Part shown: one piece after another, positions 31,295-40,107 of the stretch
Position numbering within the stretch: position 1 is the first letter of the stretch
How the letters are laid out: every line of letters starts with the position of its first letter
Source of the DNA: Bacteroides neonati
GTDB lineage: Bacteria > Bacteroidota > Bacteroidia > Bacteroidales > Bacteroidaceae
NCBI RefSeq assembly: GCF_000499785.1
Contig: NZ_HG726025.1
Coordinates: forward strand, 186,001 to 250,000
Direction of reading: 5' to 3'
Length of the DNA: 64,000 nt
Made by a program: the position numbers and the translations under genes
The notes under the pieces: generated by a model
Databases searched by the model: none
What the model was told of the DNA's origin: nothing
Seen by the model: only the letters and a program-made list of their open reading frames with translations

Positions 31295-33286
31295 TTATAG
31301 CGGCACGTACTCAACGAAAGCTTCCATCGCTTCGTAAGATGCCAGACCCAAGCTGTCGTAAAGAGCAGCCGTTCCACGGTTGCGGTCTTCACTGCGTTGC
31401 CAGAACAGACGTTCGTCGTTGCCCATAAATGGGGCGCTTTCCATCTGCGACTGGTGCTTCAGGATCGAGTTGCGTTTAGCACGCAATTCCTCGGGGCTGA
31501 TAGGCACTGCCATTTCAATGTTTTCAATTTCCCATTCGGCCCATGCACCACGATACATCCAGATGCGGCAATCTTTCAACCATTTGGCTCCCTCTTCTTT
31601 TTCGAGGTCGATAGCAGCAAATACGGCATCGGTACAAACACGGTGTGTACCATGAGGATCGGCAAGGTCGCCTGCCACAAAGATCTGATGCGGTTTCAGT
31701 TCGCGAAGTAAGTTACGAACAATCTCTACATCGGCTTCACTGATCGGGCTCTTCTGAATCTTACCTGTTTCGTAGAACGGAAGATCTAGGAAGTGGCAGT
31801 GGCTCAGCGGAATGTTATTGTAGGTACATGCCGTACGAGCTTCGCCGCGACGGATCAAGCCTTTGATGGTCAAGATATCGCGTGTGTCCAGATCACCGTC
31901 TTTCTTTTCGCTAAGGAATTTGCGGAATTCGGCATAGCGATCGCTGATCACTTTATCTTCGCTGTTGATAAAGATCTGGTTGAATCCGTTGATGAAGTGC
32001 AGGAAGCGGATTACTTCTTCGTCGCCAACGGCAATGTTGCCCGATGTTTGGTAAGCCACGTGCACATCGTGCTTTTGCTCTACCAAACGACGGATGGTAC
32101 CACCCATTGAAATGACATCATCATCGGGATGCGGAGAGAATACAACCACTCGTTTGGGGAATGGTTTGGCACGCTCCGGACGGTGTGTGTCGTCGGCATT
32201 GGGTTTACCACCGGGCCATCCGGTGATGGTGTGTTGCAAATCATTGAATATCTTGATATTCACATTGTATGCCGATCCGAACAGAGCAAGCAACTCGCTC
32301 AGGCCGTTTTCGTTATAATCTTTGTTGGTAAGCTTCAAGATAGGCTTTCCGGTAAGTTGGCACAACCAAACAATGGCACTGCGAATCAGCTTATCGTTCC
32401 ATTCGCAAGAAGTAACCAACCAAGGACGGTGAATACGCGTCAGGTTGCTTGCTGCCGATAGGTCGATGGCTACGTGGGCATTGTTGTGTGTTTGCAGGTA
32501 AGAAGCCGGGATGGTATCGGTGATAGACCCTTCGACGCACTCTTTAATCATGCGTGCTTTGTCTTCGCCCCATGCCAACAGATAGATCTTCTTGGCACTC
32601 AGGATCGTCGATACACCCATGGTGATAGAGCTGATCGGTGTGCTTTCTGTGTTTCCGAATATCTTCGATGCTTCATTGCGAGAAGCACTGTCGAGCAAAA
32701 TCAGTCGGGTAGTAGAGTTTAAGCGTGAACCCGGCTCATTGAACGCGATATTACCTACGCGGCCGATGCCCAACAGAGCGATATCAATACCGCCGAAACT
32801 CTCGATGCGTTGCTCGTACAAACGGCAATACTCCAGAATCGTATCTTTGGCAATGGTACCATCGGGGGTGAATACGTTTTGCTTGTCAATGTCGATGTAG
32901 TCGAGGAACATCTCTTTGAGTGCGTTGAAATTGCTGTTGATCGCATCGGCAGAGAGTGGATAGTATTCGTACATATTGAATACAATCACGTTGCGGAAGC
33001 TCAACCCTTCTTCTTTGTGCATACGAATCAAATCGGCATAGACGCTGCGTGGAGAATCACCTCCGGGTAAAGCCAATACACAGAAACGTCCGGCTTTTTG
33101 TTTTTCACGAATCACCTGAGCTATTTCACAAGCGATGAAGTTGGCTCCTTCTTCTACAGACTCATAGATATCGGTCGGAATCTTTTCAAATCGGGTTAGA
33201 ACCGATCTTTCAAACGCATTCTCCGGTCGGTAGTACCTGGGGGATACTCTATTGAGAGTAATTTGAGAACTTAAGTTTGTTTTCAT
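31295..33286 (-). CDS. glucosamine-6-phosphate deaminase-like protein fused to a LmbE/PIG-L domain
   Basis: A 663-residue two-domain protein. The N-terminal half (about 40-300) is the NagB/RpiA-type fold: VLALPGGDSPRSVYADLI, the catalytic region FNMYEYYPL, and LGIGRVGNIAFNEPGSRL. The C-terminal half (about 375-560) is a LmbE/PIG-L zinc de-N-acetylase with FSPHPDDDVISMGG and DLADPHGTHRVC. NagB converts glucosamine-6-phosphate to fructose-6-phosphate and ammonia. Coupling to a deacetylase domain would let one protein act on N-acetylated substrates. The fusion is standard in Bacteroidetes. In the usual NagB motif an Asp-Gly-His stands where RVGN is found here, so catalysis of the first domain should be checked. 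Confidence 0.88.
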   Translation of the reverse strand: MKTNLSSQITLNRVSPRYYRPENAFERSVLTRFEKIPTDIYESVEEGANFIACEIAQVIREKQKAGRFCVLALPGGDSPRSVYADLIRMHKEEGLSFRNVIVFNMYEYYPLSADAINSNFNALKEMFLDYIDIDKQNVFTPDGTIAKDTILEYCRLYEQRIESFGGIDIALLGIGRVGNIAFNEPGSRLNSTTRLILLDSASRNEASKIFGNTESTPISSITMGVSTILSAKKIYLLAWGEDKARMIKECVEGSITDTIPASYLQTHNNAHVAIDLSAASNLTRIHRPWLVTSCEWNDKLIRSAIVWLCQLTGKPILKLTNKDYNENGLSELLALFGSAYNVNIKIFNDLQHTITGWPGGKPNADDTHRPERAKPFPKRVVVFSPHPDDDVISMGGTIRRLVEQKHDVHVAYQTSGNIAVGDEEVIRFLHFINGFNQIFINSEDKVISDRYAEFRKFLSEKKDGDLDTRDILTIKGLIRRGEARTACTYNNIPLSHCHFLDLPFYETGKIQKSPISEADVEIVRNLLRELKPHQIFVAGDLADPHGTHRVCTDAVFAAIDLEKEEGAKWLKDCRIWMYRGAWAEWEIENIEMAVPISPEELRAKRNSILKHQSQMESAPFMGNDERLFWQRSEDRNRGTAALYDSLGLASYEAMEAFVEYVPL

Positions 33287-33347
33287 AAAATTGGGTTATT
33301 AAGTTATGATAGATTAAAGTCGTGCATTTAGTCGTTTTTTCGAACTA

Positions 33348-33355
33348 CAAAGATA
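33348..33355 (-). promoter_or_regulatory. -7 box of the NagB-LmbE gene
   Basis: CAAAGATA (TATCTTTG on the minus strand) lies 62 bases before the start at 33286 and downstream of the omega-amidase gene's end. Confidence 0.55.
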
Positions 33356-33416
33356 CGAAAGAACTTTATGATAGAGCCTACCTCGTTGTAGGTAATCTTG
33401 CATAATGTTAGAGTTT

Positions 33417-34235
33417 TTAACATTTATTTTCCTGTAAAGGTAATAGCTCGAAAAGATCGGCATCTTTCCATACCGGAAACTTCTTTCGAAGCTCATGCAG
33501 GGAAGATAGGCTCAAGGTGGCTGTAGCCACTGCCTCCTCGCCATCATTGATTGTAGCCAGAGTGTCGCCTTTGGGCGAATAAAGTATGCTGCCACCTTTA
33601 TATATTAATTGGTTGGCATCGGTTCCTATCCGGTTTACTCCACAAACGTAGCACATATTCTCGAGTGCGCGGGCGCGAAGAAGAGTGTCCCACACCAAAC
33701 GCCGGCTTTCGGGCCAGTTGGCTACGTAGATAAGCAGGTCGTACTCATTGGCTGTATTGCGGCTCCATACCGGGAAGCGCAGGTCGTAGCAGATAAGCAA
33801 GCGGATGTTCCATCCCCGGTAAGCGATTATTTGCTTATCGGCTTCTCCGGCAGCGAACGACTCGGGTTCGTGTCCCATGCGAAACAGATGCCGCTTGTCG
33901 TAGTAATGTGCTTCTCCCTCGGGAGTCAGAAAGAATGCCCGGTTGTAATACCTGCCATTGTTGCCCAATGCTATATAGCTTCCGGCAATGGCTATGCCGT
34001 AGGTTGTTGCCCACTGCCGTAGCGTTGTGATGGTTGTTCCATCGGTGGGCTCTGCCAGTGATTGGCTATTCATACTGAATCCGGTCGAGAACATTTCGGG
34101 TAAAACAACAATCTCCGTTGTTCCACAGAGAGCTTCGAGCTTTCTGTGGAGCAAACGGAGATTGTCCTGTTTGTTTTCCCAACTAATATCTGTCTGGATG
34201 ATTGAAATTCGTAATGGGTGGTCGTTGTTCATCAT
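33417..34235 (-). CDS. omega-amidase, nitrilase superfamily
   Basis: About 272 residues from ATG 34235 (a second ATG is next to it at 34232). The nitrilase-superfamily triad is intact: Glu in VVLPEMFSTGF (about 45), Lys in YDKRHLFRMG (about 113) and Cys in RLLICYDLRFP (about 147). The sequence around it matches the YafV/omega-amidase branch, which hydrolyses alpha-ketoglutaramate or alpha-ketosuccinamate to keto acids and ammonia as metabolite repair. It follows the acyltransferase gene by 10 bases in the same operon. An upstream extension of the frame overlaps that gene and is rejected. Confidence 0.9.
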   Translation of the reverse strand: MMNNDHPLRISIIQTDISWENKQDNLRLLHRKLEALCGTTEIVVLPEMFSTGFSMNSQSLAEPTDGTTITTLRQWATTYGIAIAGSYIALGNNGRYYNRAFFLTPEGEAHYYDKRHLFRMGHEPESFAAGEADKQIIAYRGWNIRLLICYDLRFPVWSRNTANEYDLLIYVANWPESRRLVWDTLLRARALENMCYVCGVNRIGTDANQLIYKGGSILYSPKGDTLATINDGEEAVATATLSLSSLHELRKKFPVWKDADLFELLPLQENKC

Positions 34236-34245
34236 GAACCATTCA

Positions 34246-34800
34246 TTAAATATCGCCCATATTAAAGTTTTCAGGATGTTTCCCTGTAAAATTCTTATAA
34301 TAGAGCTTGATTTCACGCATATCCTTTTCTATATCCCCCGATGGCATAACGGCCTTGGTAGCCGAAATGGTTTTCGACGGGTAGTCGATTCCCACCAGTA
34401 CGATGGGTACACCGGCTTTGAGGGCGATGTAGTAGAAGCCTTTCTTCCAGTGTGGGTTAGGCTTGCGGGTTCCTTCGGGCGTGATAGCCAGGTGAAACTT
34501 CTTCGAGTTCTTGAACGCTTGTACCATCTGGTCTACCAGCGATGTTTTGCGTCCACGGTTTACCGGAATACCGCCTACTGCTTTGAATAAAATTCCCAAG
34601 GGGAAAAAGAACCACTCTTTCTTCATCATGAAGCTCGTTTTGCGACCCCATGCTCCGTAGAATAGTTTGCCAATAAAAAGGTCCAGATTAGTGGTATGTG
34701 GAGCGGCACAGACAACACATTTATCGTAGTCGGGTACCGATACATTCATTTTCCACCCCAATAATCGATAATAGATAAAACTATAAAGGGCTTTCTTCAT
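34246..34800 (-). CDS. 1-acylglycerol-3-phosphate acyltransferase-like protein
   Basis: A 184-residue member of the PlsC-type lysophospholipid acyltransferases. The catalytic HX4D box is HTTNLD (about residue 37), and the acceptor motif is PEGTRK (about 121). An NRG piece lies in GGIPVNRGRKTS, and the chain ends in a GVPIVLVGIDYPSK strand. It is shorter than E. coli PlsC (about 245) and without obvious transmembrane helix beyond the N-terminal hydrophobic stretch. It probably acylates lysophosphatidic acid or a related lipid at the inner membrane. It is the middle gene of a three-gene operon. Confidence 0.85.
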   Translation of the reverse strand: MKKALYSFIYYRLLGWKMNVSVPDYDKCVVCAAPHTTNLDLFIGKLFYGAWGRKTSFMMKKEWFFFPLGILFKAVGGIPVNRGRKTSLVDQMVQAFKNSKKFHLAITPEGTRKPNPHWKKGFYYIALKAGVPIVLVGIDYPSKTISATKAVMPSGDIEKDMREIKLYYKNFTGKHPENFNMGDI

Positions 34801-34803
34801 GCT

Positions 34804-35073
34804 TTAGTTTAATTTCGCAAGGGCATCAATAATTTCATTCACGCTGGCGTTAAAATCGGCACGGAACTTCTTGTAGAATCCTTTCACATTGCCCGGTTCT
34901 GTGTGACTGATGCGAGAAAGAAACTCATCTTGCATGGTCAGGATTTGACCCATTAGTTTGTCAGCTTTGGTTTTGTCCGTACCCGGAACAAACATGCTGT
35001 TGATTAAACACTCTGAGAATAACTCTCCTGCAATATAATTTACATTCTTTTTAAGTTCTCTTCTGCTTGCCAT
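34804..35073 (-). CDS. small helical protein conserved in Bacteroidetes
   Basis: An 89-residue soluble protein beginning MASRRELKKNVNYIAGELFSEC in two pieces and ending in an alpha-helical tail (NASVNEIIDALAKLN). Its predicted form is a short helical bundle. I recognise it as a conserved Bacteroidetes protein of unknown function, not as a named family. It stands first in an operon with the acyltransferase (3-base gap) and the omega-amidase. A near-match to a -7 box (TATCTTTA, minus strand) lies at 35115-35122. Confidence 0.75.
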   Translation of the reverse strand: MASRRELKKNVNYIAGELFSECLINSMFVPGTDKTKADKLMGQILTMQDEFLSRISHTEPGNVKGFYKKFRADFNASVNEIIDALAKLN

Positions 35074-35186
35074 AATCTGACTGTTTTATTGTGAATACTG
35101 AATAAATATGGCGGTAAAGATAGAGACTTTCTTCGGCTTTAACGAATAAATCGCCACCTTTTAAGGAAATATATCCTATCAGAGGG

Positions 35187-37400
35187 CTAAAAGGTATATC
35201 CCAGATTCACGTAGAATCCGACTGCTCTCGTATCGTTTGAATAGTTGAAAGAAGCCTCTAGGGGACCGAATATGCTATCGTATCCGTATCCGATGCCTCC
35301 ACCGTAAATCTTTCTGCCTTGGAGCGAATGAAAGAAGTTACTATCGCAAAAAGCAACATTTCCGGTAAGTGTGATATAGTGATTTGCACCCATTCGCTGG
35401 CGCAGCTTCAGGCTGGTAACAACGACCGATTTATCATTCATCTCAATGTTGTTAATACCTACAAATGGTAGTTGCTGAGGCGCGTACCGACCATAGGTGT
35501 ATCCACCCAGCGCATTCGTGTAAGGATAGGGAATCTCTTTGCCGATCAGTACCCGGCCATAGACCGACGGCAACAGGGCAAAGCGATTGGTGAGCAGGAA
35601 GGCACTTTCCCACGAGGCACTGATGGCCGAGAAGGGTGCATGATCATTATAGCTATACAAATTATCGGTATAAAGATGATAAGCTGCCTTGATGTCGCTT
35701 CCCTTGGAAGGGAAATAATTTTTATTCAGCGTACTGTAATGCAATTGGGCAAAGTAGCTGAAAAAAGATTCGGGTTTGATGTGCATATCATATTCGGGGC
35801 TGTTGTAAAGTATGTCTTTGTATTTAAAATACTCAAAACGCGTACCTACCATGAAACGCAGGTTTTTGTACCATATATCCGAAAAGCTGAATTCGCCCGA
35901 ATGGTATTTATAAGTCGTATTGAAGATTCTGTTGCCATGCGAGTAAATGTTGATATCGTTGTATTGAAACTGATATGCAAAATTGAAGTTGCGCATCTGT
36001 GCCGGCTCCAACGTATACTCTACGGCGGCGAGGTATCGCTTGCCCAATCGACCGGTTACGGATAAGCGTGAGGGAATGCGGGTTTTTAGGTTGGCAGTGG
36101 CGTTGAGCAACAAGGAAGCAATCTCTTCGGAGTCGAAACGGATGCCGAGGTTGAAGTAGTTTTCGTACTTCTCTTCGAGCATGATGTTGAGGTTATACTC
36201 GCCCGGCACGGTATTGTTCAACGCATAACTTACGTTGGAGTATGCCTGGCTCCCTCTCAATATATAGATAGCCTTATCGATTTCGCTGATATTGATTTCG
36301 GTATTCTCTTTCAATTTACATTTCTTCAAGAGCCACTTCTCGTCGGTATCTTTAAGCCCCGAGAAAGTGATGTTGCGCACGAAGATATTGCGCGAGATAT
36401 CTACTGCACTGTAAGGACCGTGAGGCTTCGGAACAAAGTTTTCGGGAATGCCTATTGTTTTCTTTAAGTCGACCAACGCCTGCCATTTATCCATCGCAGC
36501 CTCTTCTCCGCGACGCATCAGGGTGTCGAGTGCTACGGCGTTGAAGCTGGCAGCCGAATAACCTTTCACGTCTACCTTAATATAGGTATTGGTTAGCTCT
36601 ATGTTTCGTTCGTAGTTGCTCTGTCCACTCAGGTTTACAATCTGGTTCATAATTTCGGGCACGGTATTGAGCTTTTCGGGGCCACTTAAATCGGACTGTA
36701 CATCGACTCCGATGATAATGTCGGCTCCCATCTCCTTGGCGATGTTGGTGGGGAAGTTATTGGTCATGCCTCCGTCTACCAACACCATGCTGTCGATACG
36801 TACGGGGGTGAACACAAACGGGATAGCCATACTGGCACGCATGGCTGTTGATAAGATACCCTCGTGAAAAACGACTTGCTTGCCGTTGACTACGTTTTCC
36901 GATACACAAGCAAAGGGGATGGGTAGCTTATTGAAATTGACCGAATCGTGATAACCCACGGTGAGTTCGGAAAACAGGTTGGAGAGGTTCTGTCCTTGAA
37001 TCATTCCTCCCAGCGACTTCTCTTTCATTCCTTTGCTGTAGGGGATGGAGAGTACATACGTGGCGGCATTCTTACGTTCGAGCATGGTTTGTTCGCTTCG
37101 CTTTATTTTGTCGCTTAGCAGAAATGTCCAGTTTTGCTTCCTGACCATACTGTCGAGTTGTTCGGGTGTATATCCGATGGAGTACAGACCACCTACGATG
37201 GCTCCCATACTGGTTCCTACCACATAATCAATGGGGATGCCTGCTTTCTCGATCACTCTCAGTGCACCGATATGAGCCACTCCCTTGGCACCGCCGCCAC
37301 TTAACACAACTGCTACTTTTTTGCGTGGCTGTGCCCCTAAAGGAATACAAATAAATAATCCAAGTACTACAAGAAGAATGCTATATAACTGTTTTTTCAT
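35187..37400 (-). CDS. patatin-like phospholipase with POTRA and outer-membrane beta-barrel
   Basis: A 737-residue protein with a signal peptide (residues 1-23). The patatin domain (about 28-230) has the oxyanion GGGAKG, the nucleophile Ser64 in VGTSMGA and the dyad Asp209 in VDGGMTNNFP. A POTRA-like segment (about 340-410; NIFVRNITFSGLKDTDEKWL) leads into a 16-strand-type BamA/D15 barrel that ends in the outer-membrane signature GYTF with a terminal Phe. This is the layout of type Vd/PlpD-like proteins, in which a lipase is carried by its own barrel. It could act on outer-membrane or host phospholipids. The -7 box lies at 37436-37443. Confidence 0.92.
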   Translation of the reverse strand: MKKQLYSILLVVLGLFICIPLGAQPRKKVAVVLSGGGAKGVAHIGALRVIEKAGIPIDYVVGTSMGAIVGGLYSIGYTPEQLDSMVRKQNWTFLLSDKIKRSEQTMLERKNAATYVLSIPYSKGMKEKSLGGMIQGQNLSNLFSELTVGYHDSVNFNKLPIPFACVSENVVNGKQVVFHEGILSTAMRASMAIPFVFTPVRIDSMVLVDGGMTNNFPTNIAKEMGADIIIGVDVQSDLSGPEKLNTVPEIMNQIVNLSGQSNYERNIELTNTYIKVDVKGYSAASFNAVALDTLMRRGEEAAMDKWQALVDLKKTIGIPENFVPKPHGPYSAVDISRNIFVRNITFSGLKDTDEKWLLKKCKLKENTEINISEIDKAIYILRGSQAYSNVSYALNNTVPGEYNLNIMLEEKYENYFNLGIRFDSEEIASLLLNATANLKTRIPSRLSVTGRLGKRYLAAVEYTLEPAQMRNFNFAYQFQYNDINIYSHGNRIFNTTYKYHSGEFSFSDIWYKNLRFMVGTRFEYFKYKDILYNSPEYDMHIKPESFFSYFAQLHYSTLNKNYFPSKGSDIKAAYHLYTDNLYSYNDHAPFSAISASWESAFLLTNRFALLPSVYGRVLIGKEIPYPYTNALGGYTYGRYAPQQLPFVGINNIEMNDKSVVVTSLKLRQRMGANHYITLTGNVAFCDSNFFHSLQGRKIYGGGIGYGYDSIFGPLEASFNYSNDTRAVGFYVNLGYTF

Positions 37401-37435
37401 ACGGAAGTATCGTTTTGATGGCTTATAATAAAATA

Positions 37436-37443
37436 CAAATGTA
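37436..37443 (-). promoter_or_regulatory. -7 box of the patatin-barrel gene
   Basis: CAAATGTA (TACATTTG on the minus strand) stands 36 bases before the start at 37400. Confidence 0.55.
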
Positions 37444-37556
37444 GGATATAAATTGTTTACTCTCTTTTATAATTCAGAAAAAAAGCCGAAATTTGCATCG
37501 CTTTTCAGAAAGCAAACGCATCGAACTTACTAACACCTTTAATAAATAGAAAGAAA

Positions 37557-39200
37557 ATGACTAAAAGTGCATTGCAAATCGCAAGGGCTGCTTACCAGCC
37601 CAAACTCCCTAAAGCGCTGAAGGGTTCAGTGAAAGCCGTTGAAGGCGCAGCTACTCAATCAGTAGCCGATCAGGAAGCTATCAAACAATTATTCCCGAAT
37701 ACATACGGCATGCCTCTTATCACATTTGAAGAAGGCGCAGCAGTACAATTGCCTGCTATGAACGTAGGTGTGATTCTTTCGGGCGGACAAGCTCCCGGCG
37801 GACACAATGTAATTTCGGGTCTGTTCGACGGATTGAAAGCATTGAACAAAGAGAGCCGTTTGTTTGGTTTCATTTTGGGCCCCGGCGGTTTGGTCGATCA
37901 TAACTATATGGAACTGACTGCCGATATCATCGACGAATACCGCAACACGGGTGGTTTCGATATCATCGGCTCGGGTCGTACAAAGCTCGAGAGTACTGCA
38001 CAATTTGATAAAGGTCTCGAAATTATCGACCAATTGGGTATCAAAGCATTGGTGATTATCGGTGGCGATGACTCTAATACAAATGCTTGCGTATTGGCAG
38101 AGTATTATGCTGCTAAGAAAACAGGTGTACAGGTTATCGGTTGTCCGAAAACCATCGATGGTGACTTGAAAAACGAAATGATCGAAACGTCTTTTGGTTT
38201 CGACACCGCTTGTAAAGTGTACTCTGAGGTAATCGGTAACATTCAACGCGACTGTAACTCTGCTCGCAAATACTGGCACTTTGTGAAGTTGATGGGTCGT
38301 TCGGCTTCTCACATCGCATTGGAATGTGCTTTGCAGGTACAACCCAACGTATGTATCGTATCCGAAGAGGTAGAAGAGAAGAATATGTCGCTCGATGATG
38401 TAGTGACTTACATCGCTCAGGTAGTGGCCAACCGTGCTGCCGAAGGCAATAACTTCGGTACGGTGTTGATTCCCGAAGGATTGGTAGAGTTTATCCCTGC
38501 TATGAAACGTTTGATCGCCGAACTGAATGACTTCCTGGCTCACAATGCCGAAGAGTTCGCTCAGATTAAGAAATCTCACCAACGCGACTATATCATCCGC
38601 AAACTTTCTGCCGAAAACTCTGCTATCTATGCAAGTCTTCCCGAAGGTGTAGCCCGTCAGTTGACGTTGGATCGCGACCCACACGGTAACGTACAGGTAT
38701 CGCTTATCGAAACAGAGAAGTTGTTGTCTGAAATGGTAGCTGCGAAACTGGCTGTTTGGAAAGAAGAAGGCAAGTTCGACGGTAAGTTTGCCGCACAGCA
38801 CCACTTCTTCGGTTACGAAGGTCGTTGCGCTGCTCCATCTAACTACGATGCCGACTACTGCTACTCATTGGGCTATACGGCTTCTATGCTGATCGCTAAC
38901 GGTAAAACCGGTTATATGTCGTCTGTACGCAACACAACAGCTCCTGCTTCTGAGTGGATTGCCGGCGGTGTGCCTATCACGATGATGATGAACATGGAAC
39001 GTCGTCATGGCGAAATGAAGCCTGTTATTCAGAAAGCACTTGTGAAATTGGACGGTGCTCCTTTCAAAGCATTTGCTGCACAGCGTGACCGTTGGGCGTT
39101 GACTACGGATTATGTATATCCGGGTCCTATCCAATATTTCGGTCCTACCGAAGTTTGTGACCAGCCAACTAAAACGTTGCAGCTCGAGCAAGCTAAATAA
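37557..39200 (+). CDS. pfp: pyrophosphate--fructose-6-phosphate 1-phosphotransferase
   Basis: A 547-residue PPi-dependent phosphofructokinase, the long type found in Bacteroidetes, spirochaetes and plants. It reversibly phosphorylates fructose-6-phosphate with PPi. Motifs: GVILSGGQAPGGHN (phosphate loop, about 66), GSGRTKLES, IIGGDDSNTNA (Asp in place of the Gly of ATP enzymes, marking PPi use), PKTIDGDLKN (catalytic Asp) and KLMGRSASHIALECAL. A C-terminal YPGPIQYFGPTEV closes the chain. It is probably monocistronic and well expressed: codons are strongly biased. A hairpin follows. Confidence 0.96.
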   Translation: MTKSALQIARAAYQPKLPKALKGSVKAVEGAATQSVADQEAIKQLFPNTYGMPLITFEEGAAVQLPAMNVGVILSGGQAPGGHNVISGLFDGLKALNKESRLFGFILGPGGLVDHNYMELTADIIDEYRNTGGFDIIGSGRTKLESTAQFDKGLEIIDQLGIKALVIIGGDDSNTNACVLAEYYAAKKTGVQVIGCPKTIDGDLKNEMIETSFGFDTACKVYSEVIGNIQRDCNSARKYWHFVKLMGRSASHIALECALQVQPNVCIVSEEVEEKNMSLDDVVTYIAQVVANRAAEGNNFGTVLIPEGLVEFIPAMKRLIAELNDFLAHNAEEFAQIKKSHQRDYIIRKLSAENSAIYASLPEGVARQLTLDRDPHGNVQVSLIETEKLLSEMVAAKLAVWKEEGKFDGKFAAQHHFFGYEGRCAAPSNYDADYCYSLGYTASMLIANGKTGYMSSVRNTTAPASEWIAGGVPITMMMNMERRHGEMKPVIQKALVKLDGAPFKAFAAQRDRWALTTDYVYPGPIQYFGPTEVCDQPTKTLQLEQAK

Positions 39201-39209
39201 ATATTTATT

Positions 39210-39244
39210 CATCGCAGAGCATACATCCGGTGTGCTCTGTGATG
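39210..39244 (+). terminator. hairpin after pfp
   Basis: A 15-bp stem (39210-39224 against 39230-39244, two G-U pairs, 5-base loop) reading CATCGCAGAGCATAC. It starts 10 bases after the pfp stop and lacks a T run, so it may be a 3' stabiliser rather than a strict terminator. Confidence 0.55.
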
Positions 39245-39258
39245 AAAAATAACACCTA

Positions 39259-40107
39259 ATGACACCTCGCAAACCCATACCTTCTCGCAAGAAAACCACT
39301 GGTGCTTCTCATCGCTCTCCGCGAAAAAAGAAGAAGACTATGCGTTCCATGCCCACTTGGTTACGAAACACGCTTGCCCTTTTGTTGGTAGGCATCTTCT
39401 CCGTCTCTTTTTATTATTTTGTCATCCGTCCCTATTCCTATCGTTGGAAAGAGTGCTATGGTCAGAAAGCCTATGGTATCTGCCTGCCATGTTGCTATGA
39501 GGTGCACGGTATCGACATCTCCCACTATCAGGGAGCCATTGATTGGGACAGACTGGCCGAGAATCGGGATGCGGAATTCCCACTTCACTTCATCTTTATG
39601 AAGGCGACCGAAGGAGGCGATCATGGCGATGATACCTTTGAACAAAACTTTTCGGAAGCAGGAAAGCGCGGATTTATTCGTGGAGCTTATCACTTCTTTT
39701 CGCCTAAAACCGACCCGTTGCGACAGGCCGATTTCTTTATCCGTACCGTTAAACTATCGGCAGGCGATCTGCCACCGGTTCTCGATGTAGAGGTACGTGG
39801 CAAAAAGACTAAAAAGGAATTACAACACAACATCAAACGTTGGCTCGATAGGGTAGAGGCTCATTATGGAGTGAAGCCTATTCTCTATACCTCTTATAAA
39901 TTCAAAACCAGCTACCTGGATGATTCTCTGTTTAATGCTTATCCGTATTGGATTGCACATTACTATGTAGATTCGGTTCGTTATACCGGCAAGTGGCACT
40001 TCTGGCAGCATACCGATATCGGCACCGTGCCCGGTATCAAACACGATGTCGATCTGAATGTATTCAACGGTACATTGGAGGAGCTACAGAAAATGACTAT
40101 AAAGTAA
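39259..40107 (+). CDS. glycoside hydrolase family 25 (lysozyme-like) protein
   Basis: A 282-residue protein. The N-terminus is very basic (PRKPIPSRKKTTG with SPRKKKKT), followed by one membrane span (about 36-56, LLLVGIFSVSFYYFVIRP), so it is anchored in the inner membrane with the domain in the periplasm. The catalytic domain is GH25: EVHGIDISHYQGAIDW (catalytic Asp), FIFMKATEGGDHGDD, RGAYHFFSPKTDP and PVLDVEVRG (catalytic Asp/Glu). It cleaves peptidoglycan glycan strands. It ends inside the convergent prmA gene (11-base overlap). Confidence 0.92.
   Translation: MTPRKPIPSRKKTTGASHRSPRKKKKTMRSMPTWLRNTLALLLVGIFSVSFYYFVIRPYSYRWKECYGQKAYGICLPCCYEVHGIDISHYQGAIDWDRLAENRDAEFPLHFIFMKATEGGDHGDDTFEQNFSEAGKRGFIRGAYHFFSPKTDPLRQADFFIRTVKLSAGDLPPVLDVEVRGKKTKKELQHNIKRWLDRVEAHYGVKPILYTSYKFKTSYLDDSLFNAYPYWIAHYYVDSVRYTGKWHFWQHTDIGTVPGIKHDVDLNVFNGTLEELQKMTIK

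Noticed and set aside
37689..38804. 371-codon frame antisense to pfp
   Set aside because: It lies wholly within a strongly conserved enzyme gene and has no recognisable domain; the codon bias of pfp creates long open antisense frames.
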